A DNA stretch of 7,208 bases, taken from Flavobacteriales bacterium (GTDB lineage Bacteria > Bacteroidota > Bacteroidia > NORP154). Of this stretch, positions 1 to 7,179 are shown piece after piece. The stretch spans positions 1 through 7,208 of the forward strand of contig DTSC01000403.1 of NCBI GenBank assembly GCA_012965625.1. The letters are read 5' to 3'. Below the pieces are notes generated by a model, which did not search any database, had not been told where the DNA came from, and saw nothing but the letters and a program-made list of their open reading frames with translations. A program made the position numbers and the translations under genes. Every line of letters begins with the position of its first letter. The first letter of the stretch is position 1.

Positions 1-2233
1 TTATAACAATTCCTAGATTTTTGATCTCGCCCTTTTCAAAATGCTCATTAATCATATTAAGGTGGTTCCTTTTGGTAACATTTTGGCGAACAACATATAA
101 AATTACATCAGAATACTTAATTAAATTTAAAGCATCTGATACCATTCCAAAGGGAGGTGTGTCAATTACAACAATATCATACATGTCCTTTAGCTCAGCT
201 AGAAGCCCCTCCATGGCCTTGTTTCCCAGTAATTCAGAAGGATTTGGCGGAATTGGACCGGCTGAAATAATGTCAATATTTTCAAAATCAGTAGTTTGAA
301 TAATTTCTTGAATTCCAGTTTTATTAATAAGATAATTGCTAAGTCCACAATCATTCTTTAAGCCAAAATCTTTATATATCATGGGCTTTCTAAGATCACC
401 ACCAACAATAATCGTTTTCTTGCCAAGCAACGAAAATGCATGTGCCAGATTCATGCAACAAAAGGTTTTCCCCTCACTTCCTATTGATGATGTAACTAAT
501 ACACAAAATCGCTCTTTTCCCTCAACGAGGTATTTTATGTTTGTCCTTAGCCCCCTAAAAGATTCAGAGATCATGGACTTAGGGGTATTGGCAACAACCA
601 AGTCATTATCTTGATCATTATGCCCAATAACTGCCAATGTTGGCAGGTTCGTTGCATTCTCCAAATCAATTTTATTTATGATCCTATCATTAAAATATAT
701 CAACAGAAAAACGATCAAACTTGATATCGCCAACCCAAATAAAATGTTAGATCCATAGATCTTAGACTTAATAGGACCAACAAAAGAAATTCTGTAAGGT
801 GTTGCCCAATCCAAGACTTGGGCATTTGGGACATTTGAGCCTTTAGCAATACTCGCCTCCGCCTTTTTTGTCAGCAAATACGTATAAAGATCATTATTTA
901 GCTTATAATCTCTTTGAATATTAATAAACTCTCTTTCAGCATTAGGAACTGACTTCATCTTAGATTCAATAAACGAGATTCCCTCTTGCACGCGTTTTAA
1001 ATCACTTTTTGTTTTCATTAAAGCAGATCTGATATTTTCAACCAAGATTTGTTTGGATACTTCAATCTTCTTATTCAACAGTATCCATTTTTCGTTAGTT
1101 GCTGTTAGGTCATTTTGCACATCCAGTTTTACACTATATTGATTTATTAACTCAACCAATAAGCTGAATAACACACTATTCCTATCAATAAAATTAGGAA
1201 CGATAATACCACTTGCATCATCATTTTCTTGGATATAGCTAATAAGCTGCTCGTAATAAACTATATTAAATTCAATATCAATCTTCTCCTTTTCAAGTTT
1301 AGTGATTTCAGGTACCAATTCCTCTCCTGCAAGACTAATTCGTTCCTTGTTGCTTCTAGATTTAAAGCGTTCCAATTTATTCTCCGCTAATATTAAGGTA
1401 TCTAATATGTTATCTATCTGTTCCTCTACGAAGGAAACAACATTGGAAGCAATCTGATTATTCTTTTCAAGTCCATAACCTATATAAACATCTAAAAATT
1501 TGTTAATAAAATCGATCTCTTTATAAATACTATTTCCTGTTCTTGAAACTGTTAATATGGAAGACTCTTCTTTTTCCAAGCTAATCCCCAATCCACCTTG
1601 GTAGTTGATCGCAAGCTGGTCAGGGTTGTTTATAACAAAGCTATATAGATTAGCATCAAATGGAGTGGTAAATGGGCCATTAAGAGAGATATTTAGAATA
1701 TTCCCCTTAAGATTTATTGGTTTCCTAAACGGTTGCTCCTTCCAATCATAATCACCATTATTTTTTGTTCCCACGGCATAGTTGTCATCTGAAAGTATCT
1801 TCAGGTAATAAGTTTTATTATAAATTCTGCTATTAATGATAGTATCAAAACTGACCTTAAATGGAGAATTCCTGTACATCTCTGTAACCTTGATGTTTCC
1901 TATACCATAATAAAACACCTTAAACTCAGGTAATTCATCTATTACCTTTCTCATTAACGGGAAAGACCTAATCGAACCAATCTCGTTTACCAAACGATTC
2001 CTGGTACTCACCAGCTCCATTCCAGGCAAGAAAAATTCCTGACCCCAGGATGTGTATTCATCTTTAACCATGATTCTGGCATCCACCTTATATACTGGAA
2101 CACTATACCTCACCTGATAAAAAGCTATCCCAACTCCAAATAATGCACCAATAATAAGCAAATACCAATAGCGCAATGCCTTGATACCAAACTGCAAATA
2201 ATTAAAACCTGTATTTTCTATATTATTCTCCAT
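1..2233 (-). CDS. wzc: Wzc-like exopolysaccharide co-polymerase / tyrosine autokinase (C-terminus cut by window edge)
   Basis: The frame is open from ATG at 2233-2231 to the left edge: 744 codons, no internal stop, no terminator codon seen. An in-frame stop at 2251-2249 makes this ATG the first. Layout: cytoplasmic N-terminus, membrane helix about 22-39, Wzz-type periplasmic region with long charged coiled coil, a GNVR-like segment near 430 (VPNAEREFINIQRDY), second helix about 496-514, then a BY-kinase domain. Kinase motifs are EX2RX2R (ESFRGLR, 557-563), Walker A (SIGSEGKTF, Lys589), Walker A' (VGGDLRKP, Asp613) and Walker B (VVIDTPPF, Asp691). Family knowledge: such inner-membrane proteins control chain length and export of surface polysaccharide, and autophosphorylate on a C-terminal tyrosine cluster. 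That tail, perhaps 50 residues, is outside the window. The gene is divergent from the surface-protein gene and heads its own leftward unit. The family call is secure; the polysaccharide is unknown. Confidence 0.95.
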   Translation of the reverse strand, partial: MENNIENTGFNYLQFGIKALRYWYLLIIGALFGVGIAFYQVRYSVPVYKVDARIMVKDEYTSWGQEFFLPGMELVSTRNRLVNEIGSIRSFPLMRKVIDELPEFKVFYYGIGNIKVTEMYRNSPFKVSFDTIINSRIYNKTYYLKILSDDNYAVGTKNNGDYDWKEQPFRKPINLKGNILNISLNGPFTTPFDANLYSFVINNPDQLAINYQGGLGISLEKEESSILTVSRTGNSIYKEIDFINKFLDVYIGYGLEKNNQIASNVVSFVEEQIDNILDTLILAENKLERFKSRSNKERISLAGEELVPEITKLEKEKIDIEFNIVYYEQLISYIQENDDASGIIVPNFIDRNSVLFSLLVELINQYSVKLDVQNDLTATNEKWILLNKKIEVSKQILVENIRSALMKTKSDLKRVQEGISFIESKMKSVPNAEREFINIQRDYKLNNDLYTYLLTKKAEASIAKGSNVPNAQVLDWATPYRISFVGPIKSKIYGSNILFGLAISSLIVFLLIYFNDRIINKIDLENATNLPTLAVIGHNDQDNDLVVANTPKSMISESFRGLRTNIKYLVEGKERFCVLVTSSIGSEGKTFCCMNLAHAFSLLGKKTIIVGGDLRKPMIYKDFGLKNDCGLSNYLINKTGIQEIIQTTDFENIDIISAGPIPPNPSELLGNKAMEGLLAELKDMYDIVVIDTPPFGMVSDALNLIKYSDVILYVVRQNVTKRNHLNMINEHFEKGEIKNLGIVI

Positions 2234-2509
2234 ACAAATAAGAATGTCTTATCTTACAAAAAGGATGTGAAATTAATCATTTTATAGCCACTAACCAGAA
2301 CTTTCAAATTGAAATTTCGCAGTCCTCTCTCAGGAGACATGCCTTATACTAAAATTACCTACCCTTCTACGGAAGTTAAACTATAATGATACAATTTATT
2401 ACTGCCTTAGGACTAGATCTGAAAACATGCCATTATTTTCCTTTCAGAAAACAAAGAGTAAAAATCCTCGTATTTTCCATAGATATCATCTTAAAGGCAA
2501 TTAAATAAT

Positions 2510-2517
2510 TATATTTG
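2510..2517 (+). promoter_or_regulatory. Candidate distal -7 box for the surface-protein gene
   Basis: TATATTTG matches the Bacteroidota -7 consensus TAnnTTTG. No TTG was found at the usual distance upstream (about 17-23 bases), so the -33 element is poor. Use of this site would give a leader of roughly 100 bases containing the stem-loop at 2540-2555. In such AT-rich DNA the match could be chance. Confidence 0.25.
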
Positions 2518-2539
2518 TTTTTGGAGTAAGCAATAGTTT

Positions 2540-2555
2540 GCAACCTTATGGTTGT
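2540..2555 (+). other. Small stem-loop in the possible leader
   Basis: gcaacc (2540-2545) and ggttgt (2550-2555) pair around the loop ttat, giving five Watson-Crick pairs plus one G-T pair; tgtttt follows. It lies between the two candidate -7 boxes, so it would be transcribed only from the distal one. It is too short to call a terminator or attenuator. Confidence 0.25.
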
Positions 2556-2585
2556 GTTTTACGTCTATATTATTACCTAGGTTTG
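2552..2585 (+). promoter_or_regulatory. Candidate proximal promoter for the surface-protein gene
   Basis: TAGGTTTG at 2578-2585 fits the Bacteroidota -7 consensus TAnnTTTG, and TTG at 2552-2554 sits 23 bases upstream, at the long end of the accepted -33 spacing. Transcription would begin near 2592, leaving a leader of about 33 bases before ATG 2625. It is the better placed of the two candidates. No strong Shine-Dalgarno sequence precedes the ATG, which is common in this phylum. Confidence 0.4.
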
Positions 2586-2624
2586 ATGAACTTACATGCT
2601 GCACTTTAAATTTTTTTGATTATT

Positions 2625-5600
2625 ATGAAGAAAATTGATTTATTCTATACCCTACTAATCTTTACATTTCCGGTTTTTACCAAGGCCTATTCCCAAGATG
2701 CCGCAACTTTTATTACAACCGACCAAAATACCTGGCAGGATGCTATATGGACTGAGGTAGTTTCTTCCAAATGCCCTACCCCTCCTTGTGATGTAGATGG
2801 AATTCCAGATGCTGATGACGATGTAACTCTTCAGCCAGGTGCTGATATTGAAATTGGGCAGAATCAAGCTTGTAATGATATGACAATTCAAGATGATGGG
2901 ACCTTCACCCATATGCTTATAAATGATGGTTTCATACTTACTGTTAATAATAAATGTATTCTTGAAGATACTGGAGATGATTCTTTTATTTCATTAGACA
3001 TTGAAGGCACCTTACAGGTTTCAAATATTTTTGATGCACAGGCTGATAATGCTTCATATTCTTTTGCAAATTGGGAAATTAACATTCCATCTACTGGCAC
3101 CCTGGATTTAAATTCAACTAGCAGTAATAAATTCTGGATTGAGAGCACCTCATCAAATGGCATTATCACGTGTGACGGTACTATTGACGCAGAAGGAACC
3201 TTCTGGCTTTGGGGAAAAAAGGGGTCTGCTATAGAATTTAATTTAAATAGCACAGGTGTTGTTACGTGTGCAAGAGATTGGGCACAATACATCTATGATG
3301 CAAGTACAATGGTAACAACCAATATTAATGGTGGGCTATTAGACGTTGAAGATGAAGTTAAATTTGGCAAGAATACCGCTGCGTCCCAAACAAGCAATTT
3401 GATTGATATGAATAATTCATTTATTCCTGAAGTTTCTTGTAAAAAAATTACATTTCCTAATAAGGGAACTATCTTTAATTCTGCTGTTTTCCCAAGTAAT
3501 TTTACTTTCGATGTTAGTTTCAGCTTTAGCCTTCCAAATGACCCAAATCTCAAATTCCATAATCTTATTATTGAAAATGGTGTGTCTGTAGAATTGGGTG
3601 CTAATTTGGCTGCTACTAATTTATTAGGAGATTTGGATATTCGTTCTGGTGGTTCTTTCTCAACATCTTTAGCCAATTATACCTTAGATGTTATTGATGA
3701 TATTATTAATGCCGGCACGCTCACATTAAGCGGAGTAACATCAGCAAACAACCTTAATAATACCAGTTCACTTACCCAATCAGCAACCATTACCCTGGCA
3801 GGCAACTATTCAAACTCCTTAACTCATAATGCTTCAGCAAACATGGATATTGCGGGCAACTTTACCAATACAGGTACCTATACCTCAACGGGCAGCAACA
3901 TCAACTTGGAAGGAAACTGGAACAATTCTGGCACATACACCTATAATGCTGGTGATATTGTTTCATTTGACGGGTCATCTAATAGCACGATTACCGGAAC
4001 TACTGATTGGTATGTTTTAAATGCTAATAACTCGGGGGGTGTTACTGTTAGCAGTGGCAATCAAAATATATACTTCGCTCTGGATATTGACCAAGGTGCA
4101 TTTGATGCCAATAGCAACACGGTAACACTTATCTCCGATGCAAGTGGAACAGCAGTTTTATCTGATATTGGTACTGGCTCCTACTCGGGAAACCTTACTG
4201 TACAAAGATTTGTAAATGAAGGCAATGGTTGGTATTTATTGGCCTCACCCCTAACTGGAGCAGATCTTGAGGACTGGAATGGCGAATCAGATATGACAGG
4301 TTTTACAGGAACGGAACTTCCTTCCTATTCATTTAAGTCTGTACAATATTATGATGAAACAGTATTAGATGTTAAGGATTCCGGATATGTGGTACCAGGT
4401 AATACAAGTGATATAATTGTTAACGGAAGAGGTTATTGGATGTACATTGCAGATGACAGCAAAGGGTTGATGCCAAAAACTCTTGATGCAACATCTAGTC
4501 CAGCCACAGGCCAGAAAGTTATTAGCTTAACTTTTAGCTCTTCAGGAACTGCAGCAGAGGATGGATGGCATTGTATTGGCAATCCCTATGCATCCACTGT
4601 GAACTGGGATAATGTAACAAAGACCAATGTAAATGGAAATTCTTGTTACGCTTTAAATACTGCTGGAGGTTATACAACTTATTCGGGATCTGGCGGAGAC
4701 CTGATTGCAAGTGGTGAAGCGGTCTGGGTGCAGGTCAATGCTACCGGTAGCGTTACCTTTGACGAAAATGATAAATCTGGTGGTGCAGATCCTTATAACA
4801 ATAAGATGCAACAGGGAGGTGAATTTGACCCTCAATTAAAGCTTCTTCTTACAACAAACAGCTACACAGATGTAGCACATATCAGGTTCCACGATAGTGC
4901 TTCTACAGGGTTTGAGCCTAAATATGACGCATATAAACTGAACGATCTGTATGGTACGCTGACAAACATCTCCATGCTTGCCGATACTACCAATGTAGCT
5001 GTAAATACGCTCCCTTCTAATGTTAGCTTAGCAACTATTCCTATTCGAACATATAAAGTATACCCAATGAGCGCCATTGATACTTGTTTGTTGGAAATAC
5101 TGGGAGGAAGCGAGCTGGCAAGCAATAATAAATGTGTCTTTTTTGAAGATATTCTAACCGGAGATTATTTCAAAATAGTCTCAGATACGACATATACATT
5201 TACTCTAGCTGATACGACTGATGTTCCCAGGTTTTTTATCCATGTAAGCACCCCATTATCTATTACTTCTTCTGATGAAACTTGCTATGGAATTAATGAT
5301 GGAAGTATCATAGCACTAGGAAATGGTCCAGGACCATTTGATTATGTTTGGGAAGATGCAAACGGAGATATCATACAGGAATCATACAACCTGATTGGAG
5401 CTGATACATTAACCAATATTGGTGCTGGAAGCTATACTGTTACAGTAAGCAATAATTCACTTTGTGGTGAAGTTTCCAGGGTTATTGACATTTCCTCACT
5501 TGAAGAGATAACCTTATCTGTATTAGCAACAGATTTATTGTGTAATGGAGATGTTAATGGTGATGCTACCGTAACTGCTAATGGGGGTATAGCTCCTTTT

Positions 5601-6257
5601 ACGTATTTGTGGGATTCAAGTGCAGGAGGCCAAATAACAGCTGCTGCTACAGGACTAGCAGCAGGCACCTATTCAGTATCCGTTACAGATGCAAACAGTT
5701 GTGTTGAATCACAGCAGGTTACTCTGTATGAGCCCAACCTAATGGTTTCAAGTTTTGCGGCTGGATCAGATACAACTTATTTATCTAGTGGTGGAGTTGT
5801 TAATTTCAATAATACCTCAACAGGAGCCTCATCCTATTACTGGGAGTTTGGTGATGGTGGCAGTTCTACAGACATTTCTCCCTGGAATATGTATTCTACA
5901 AGTGGCAATTACTCCGTGATGCTTGTTGCATTTGATGGAAACAGCTGCTATGATACAAGTTATTATGAAGTTAATATTCTTGATGAACCAGTTTCAGTGA
6001 ATGATTTTGCACAACTTAATAGTAACATTAGAGTTTCACAAGATGAATATGGAGCAATTGTTGATTTTGAATTCCTGAAGGCAACTCCGGTAATGATTTC
6101 ACTTTTTACAACCCTTGGTCAAAAGGCCATTCACAACAAATCATTGACAGTTAGTGTTGATAGGGTACGAATTGATTTGGCAAACGAATCCAGTGGAATC
6201 TATTTCATAAAGATCAGTACTCCAACAGGGACAGTAACCAAAAGAATATATTTCTAA
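2625..6257 (+). CDS. Large secreted surface protein: beta-helix-like N-terminus, SprB-like repeats, PKD domain, T9SS tail
   Basis: Start: ATG 2625 opens a clean signal peptide (MKKIDLFYTLL..., predicted cleavage after AYSQ, residue 24); a TTG three codons upstream (2616) is less likely. The 1210-residue product has, in order: a G8-like region with GIPDADDDVTL near 59-69; a Thr/Asn/Ser-rich beta-helix-like stretch to about 520 with three clear rungs; a module with WYLLASP and GWHCIGNPYASTVNWD motifs common in Bacteroidota secreted proteins; two SprB-like repeats (about 878-962 and 964-1040); a PKD domain (about 1048-1125, WEFGDG core); and a T9SS type A-like tail (about 1130-1210) with GIYFIKI and terminal TKRIYF. 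Family knowledge: such tails direct passage through the outer membrane by T9SS and attachment to the surface. No catalytic domain was recognised, so an adhesin or matrix role is inferred. The gene ends in tandem in-frame stops (TAA, TAG). Boundaries are estimates. Confidence 0.92.
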   Translation: MKKIDLFYTLLIFTFPVFTKAYSQDAATFITTDQNTWQDAIWTEVVSSKCPTPPCDVDGIPDADDDVTLQPGADIEIGQNQACNDMTIQDDGTFTHMLINDGFILTVNNKCILEDTGDDSFISLDIEGTLQVSNIFDAQADNASYSFANWEINIPSTGTLDLNSTSSNKFWIESTSSNGIITCDGTIDAEGTFWLWGKKGSAIEFNLNSTGVVTCARDWAQYIYDASTMVTTNINGGLLDVEDEVKFGKNTAASQTSNLIDMNNSFIPEVSCKKITFPNKGTIFNSAVFPSNFTFDVSFSFSLPNDPNLKFHNLIIENGVSVELGANLAATNLLGDLDIRSGGSFSTSLANYTLDVIDDIINAGTLTLSGVTSANNLNNTSSLTQSATITLAGNYSNSLTHNASANMDIAGNFTNTGTYTSTGSNINLEGNWNNSGTYTYNAGDIVSFDGSSNSTITGTTDWYVLNANNSGGVTVSSGNQNIYFALDIDQGAFDANSNTVTLISDASGTAVLSDIGTGSYSGNLTVQRFVNEGNGWYLLASPLTGADLEDWNGESDMTGFTGTELPSYSFKSVQYYDETVLDVKDSGYVVPGNTSDIIVNGRGYWMYIADDSKGLMPKTLDATSSPATGQKVISLTFSSSGTAAEDGWHCIGNPYASTVNWDNVTKTNVNGNSCYALNTAGGYTTYSGSGGDLIASGEAVWVQVNATGSVTFDENDKSGGADPYNNKMQQGGEFDPQLKLLLTTNSYTDVAHIRFHDSASTGFEPKYDAYKLNDLYGTLTNISMLADTTNVAVNTLPSNVSLATIPIRTYKVYPMSAIDTCLLEILGGSELASNNKCVFFEDILTGDYFKIVSDTTYTFTLADTTDVPRFFIHVSTPLSITSSDETCYGINDGSIIALGNGPGPFDYVWEDANGDIIQESYNLIGADTLTNIGAGSYTVTVSNNSLCGEVSRVIDISSLEEITLSVLATDLLCNGDVNGDATVTANGGIAPFTYLWDSSAGGQITAAATGLAAGTYSVSVTDANSCVESQQVTLYEPNLMVSSFAAGSDTTYLSSGGVVNFNNTSTGASSYYWEFGDGGSSTDISPWNMYSTSGNYSVMLVAFDGNSCYDTSYYEVNILDEPVSVNDFAQLNSNIRVSQDEYGAIVDFEFLKATPVMISLFTTLGQKAIHNKSLTVSVDRVRIDLANESSGIYFIKISTPTGTVTKRIYF
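3789..3953 (+). repeat. Tandem beta-helix-like rungs inside the surface protein
   Basis: Three related segments recur every 18-19 residues: ITLAGNYSNS at residue 389, MDIAGNFTNT at 407 and INLEGNWNNS at 426, each followed by a Thr-rich turn. The shared pattern is hydrophobic-x-hydrophobic-x-G-N-aromatic-x-N-S/T. This is typical of right-handed beta-helix or similar repeat surface proteins. The repeat is at protein level; the DNA copies have diverged. Confidence 0.45.
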
Positions 6258-6336
6258 TAGGGCAAATATTTTTCTGGTTTATCCAATAACATAGAAATCA
6301 GTAATCTGAATAATAATATCATGTCAAAAATATAAC

Positions 6337-6344
6337 TATTTTTG
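6337..6344 (+). promoter_or_regulatory. Candidate -7 box before the PID-CTERM/exosortase pair
   Basis: TATTTTTG matches TAnnTTTG and would place a transcription start about 23 bases before ATG 6374. No TTG was found at the usual -33 distance, so support is weak. If real, the small gene and exosortase have their own promoter. If not, they would be read through from the surface-protein gene, since no convincing terminator was found in 6258-6373. Confidence 0.3.
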
Positions 6345-6373
6345 CCAAGATTTATGATCAGAGAAGAGGATAA

Positions 6374-6604
6374 ATGAAAAGATTTCTTTTTACGTCTATT
6401 ATCATTGTTGTATTAATCAACATAATTCCAGAATCTTCCAAGGCTGCTGGTGGCCCTCCCCTTCCTCCAGGTGGTGGTGGTGGCCCTCCTTGTGGATCAC
6501 CATGGGGCTGCGTACCTATTGATGGCGGGATCGGATTCTTGCTTGCTGCCGGGATTGCATATGGTGGGAAAAAAGCATACAAGACATTTAAAGAAGACAA
6601 ATAG
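6374..6604 (+). CDS. Small Gly/Pro-rich protein with PID-CTERM-like sorting tail; predicted exosortase substrate
   Basis: The 76-residue product has three parts. Residues 1-24 are a signal peptide (MKR, hydrophobic core, SSKA before the predicted cut). Residues 25-47 are a short exported segment, 16 of 23 residues Gly or Pro, with a run of five Gly (33-37) and Cys40 and Cys46 in CGSPWGC. Residues 48-76 are a tripartite C-terminus: PID (48-50), a hydrophobic segment (GGIGFLLAAGIAYGG) and a basic end (KKAYKTFKEDK). Short motif, helix and positive tail are the hallmark of exosortase sorting signals; the PIDGG...LLAAG form recalls PID-CTERM proteins of Cytophagales-like bacteria. AAGAGGA at 6364-6370 is a good ribosome site just before ATG 6374. 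The exosortase gene begins 38 bases after the stop. Role unknown. The antisense and +1 frames here lack such features. Confidence 0.88.
   Translation: MKRFLFTSIIIVVLINIIPESSKAAGGPPLPPGGGGGPPCGSPWGCVPIDGGIGFLLAAGIAYGGKKAYKTFKEDK
6449..6489 (+). repeat. GGT tract and 11-bp direct repeat in the substrate gene
   Basis: ggtggtggtggtgg (6470-6483) encodes most of the five-Gly run, and ggtggccctcc occurs at 6449-6459 and 6479-6489, 30 bases apart and in the same frame. Slippage or recombination here would add or remove whole codons, changing the length of the Gly/Pro segment without breaking the frame. Confidence 0.6.
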
Positions 6605-6642
6605 AATAGACTCTCTCATTTACCTGGCATTTATCGTCTCGT

Positions 6643-7179
6643 ATGGATATATCTTTTAGAAATCCTCTATTTGTTTTTTTAATTAAAGCTTTGCTTCTTT
6701 ATCTTGCCTGGACGGCCTTTTATGAGCTTTGGTTACATCCGAATAAAGAAATAGAATTGCTAGTAGTTTCAAATATTTCCTGGATTGCAAATGGAATTAT
6801 CGAATTACTGGGATTTGAACTTATAGTGCCTGAGGTCCTTTATAAATATGAAAAAACTGTTGGGATTGATGGTACTCATGGCTTATTTGTTTCTGATTCT
6901 TGTTCAGGTATAACATTAATGGCTCTTTTTACTGGATTTATTATTGCATACCCCGGAAAACTACTAAGGAAGCTTATCTTCATCCCCATTGGAATCTTTA
7001 CAATCCATATCATTAATATATTGAGAATTGTTGGACTTTGCATTGTGCTAAAGCATTCTCCAGAATCTTTCGATTTCAATCATCATTACACTTTTACACT
7101 TGTGGTTTATGCTTACATATTTTTACTCTGGGTAATATGGACAAACAAATATGCAAGCAATCCCCAAAGAGTTCTTTAG
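6643..7179 (+). CDS. Exosortase/archaeosortase-family protein (XrtX-like, minimal form)
   Basis: The 178-residue integral membrane protein has about five hydrophobic segments (about 8-28, 40-61, 88-104, 110-136, 149-167). The catalytic triad of the family is visible: Cys87 in SDSCSGI, Arg128 in NILRIV and His147 in FNHHYTF. The stretch VGIDGTHGLF before the Cys and FIIAYPG after it resemble short Cytophagales exosortases. Family knowledge: exosortases act in the cytoplasmic membrane, cutting the C-terminal sorting signal of exported proteins and probably joining them to another molecule. At 178 residues it is the bare core, without the extra domains of longer exosortases. The upstream PID-CTERM-like protein is the obvious substrate. 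I recall an XrtX type that fits, but the subfamily needs an HMM search. No clear Shine-Dalgarno precedes ATG 6643; no better upstream start was seen. Confidence 0.93.
   Translation: MDISFRNPLFVFLIKALLLYLAWTAFYELWLHPNKEIELLVVSNISWIANGIIELLGFELIVPEVLYKYEKTVGIDGTHGLFVSDSCSGITLMALFTGFIIAYPGKLLRKLIFIPIGIFTIHIINILRIVGLCIVLKHSPESFDFNHHYTFTLVVYAYIFLLWVIWTNKYASNPQRVL

Larger units (their letters stand above)
2234..2624. other. Divergent intergenic region (about 390 bp)
   Basis: This non-coding stretch separates the leftward Wzc-like gene from the rightward surface-protein gene. It is AT-rich and has no open frame with protein-like features; reading from ATGs near 2340 and 2428 gives only very short peptides. 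The right half holds two TAnnTTTG boxes and a small stem-loop, listed separately. On the minus strand I found no CAAAnnTA (a reversed TAnnTTTG) that could drive the Wzc-like gene, so its promoter must depart from the consensus. The 7-mer acatgcc occurs twice (about 2338 and 2427) without clear meaning. Confidence 0.6.

Noticed and set aside
21..614. Two plus-strand open frames opposite the kinase domain
   Set aside because: The minus strand here encodes conserved Walker A, A' and B motifs in an unbroken frame, so these are shadows.
2789..2830. Asp-rich DVDGIPDADDD as a thrombospondin type 3 calcium repeat
   Set aside because: Only one copy is present and it fits better as the opening of a G8-like segment (G-I-P-D...D-V-T-L) common in this phylum; calcium binding cannot be claimed.
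2625..6257. Large protein as an exosortase substrate
   Set aside because: Its C-terminus has no PEP- or PID-like motif, hydrophobic helix or basic cluster; it ends in beta-strand sequence typical of T9SS tails.
6261..6346. ggcaaa (6261-6266) and tttgcc (6341-6346) as a terminator after the surface-protein gene
   Set aside because: Only six pairs separated by a loop of 74 bases, with further pairing broken by mismatches; not a credible intrinsic terminator.
6358..6600. Antisense 80-residue open frame, proline-rich, opposite the small Gly/Pro gene
   Set aside because: It mirrors the GC-rich Gly/Pro codons of the sense gene. The sense frame has a ribosome site, signal peptide, PID motif and membrane tail; the antisense frame has none of these.
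6450..6659. Second plus-strand open frame overlapping the small gene and the exosortase start
   Set aside because: It is out of frame with two well-supported genes and shows no family features; it results from the low-complexity GGT region.
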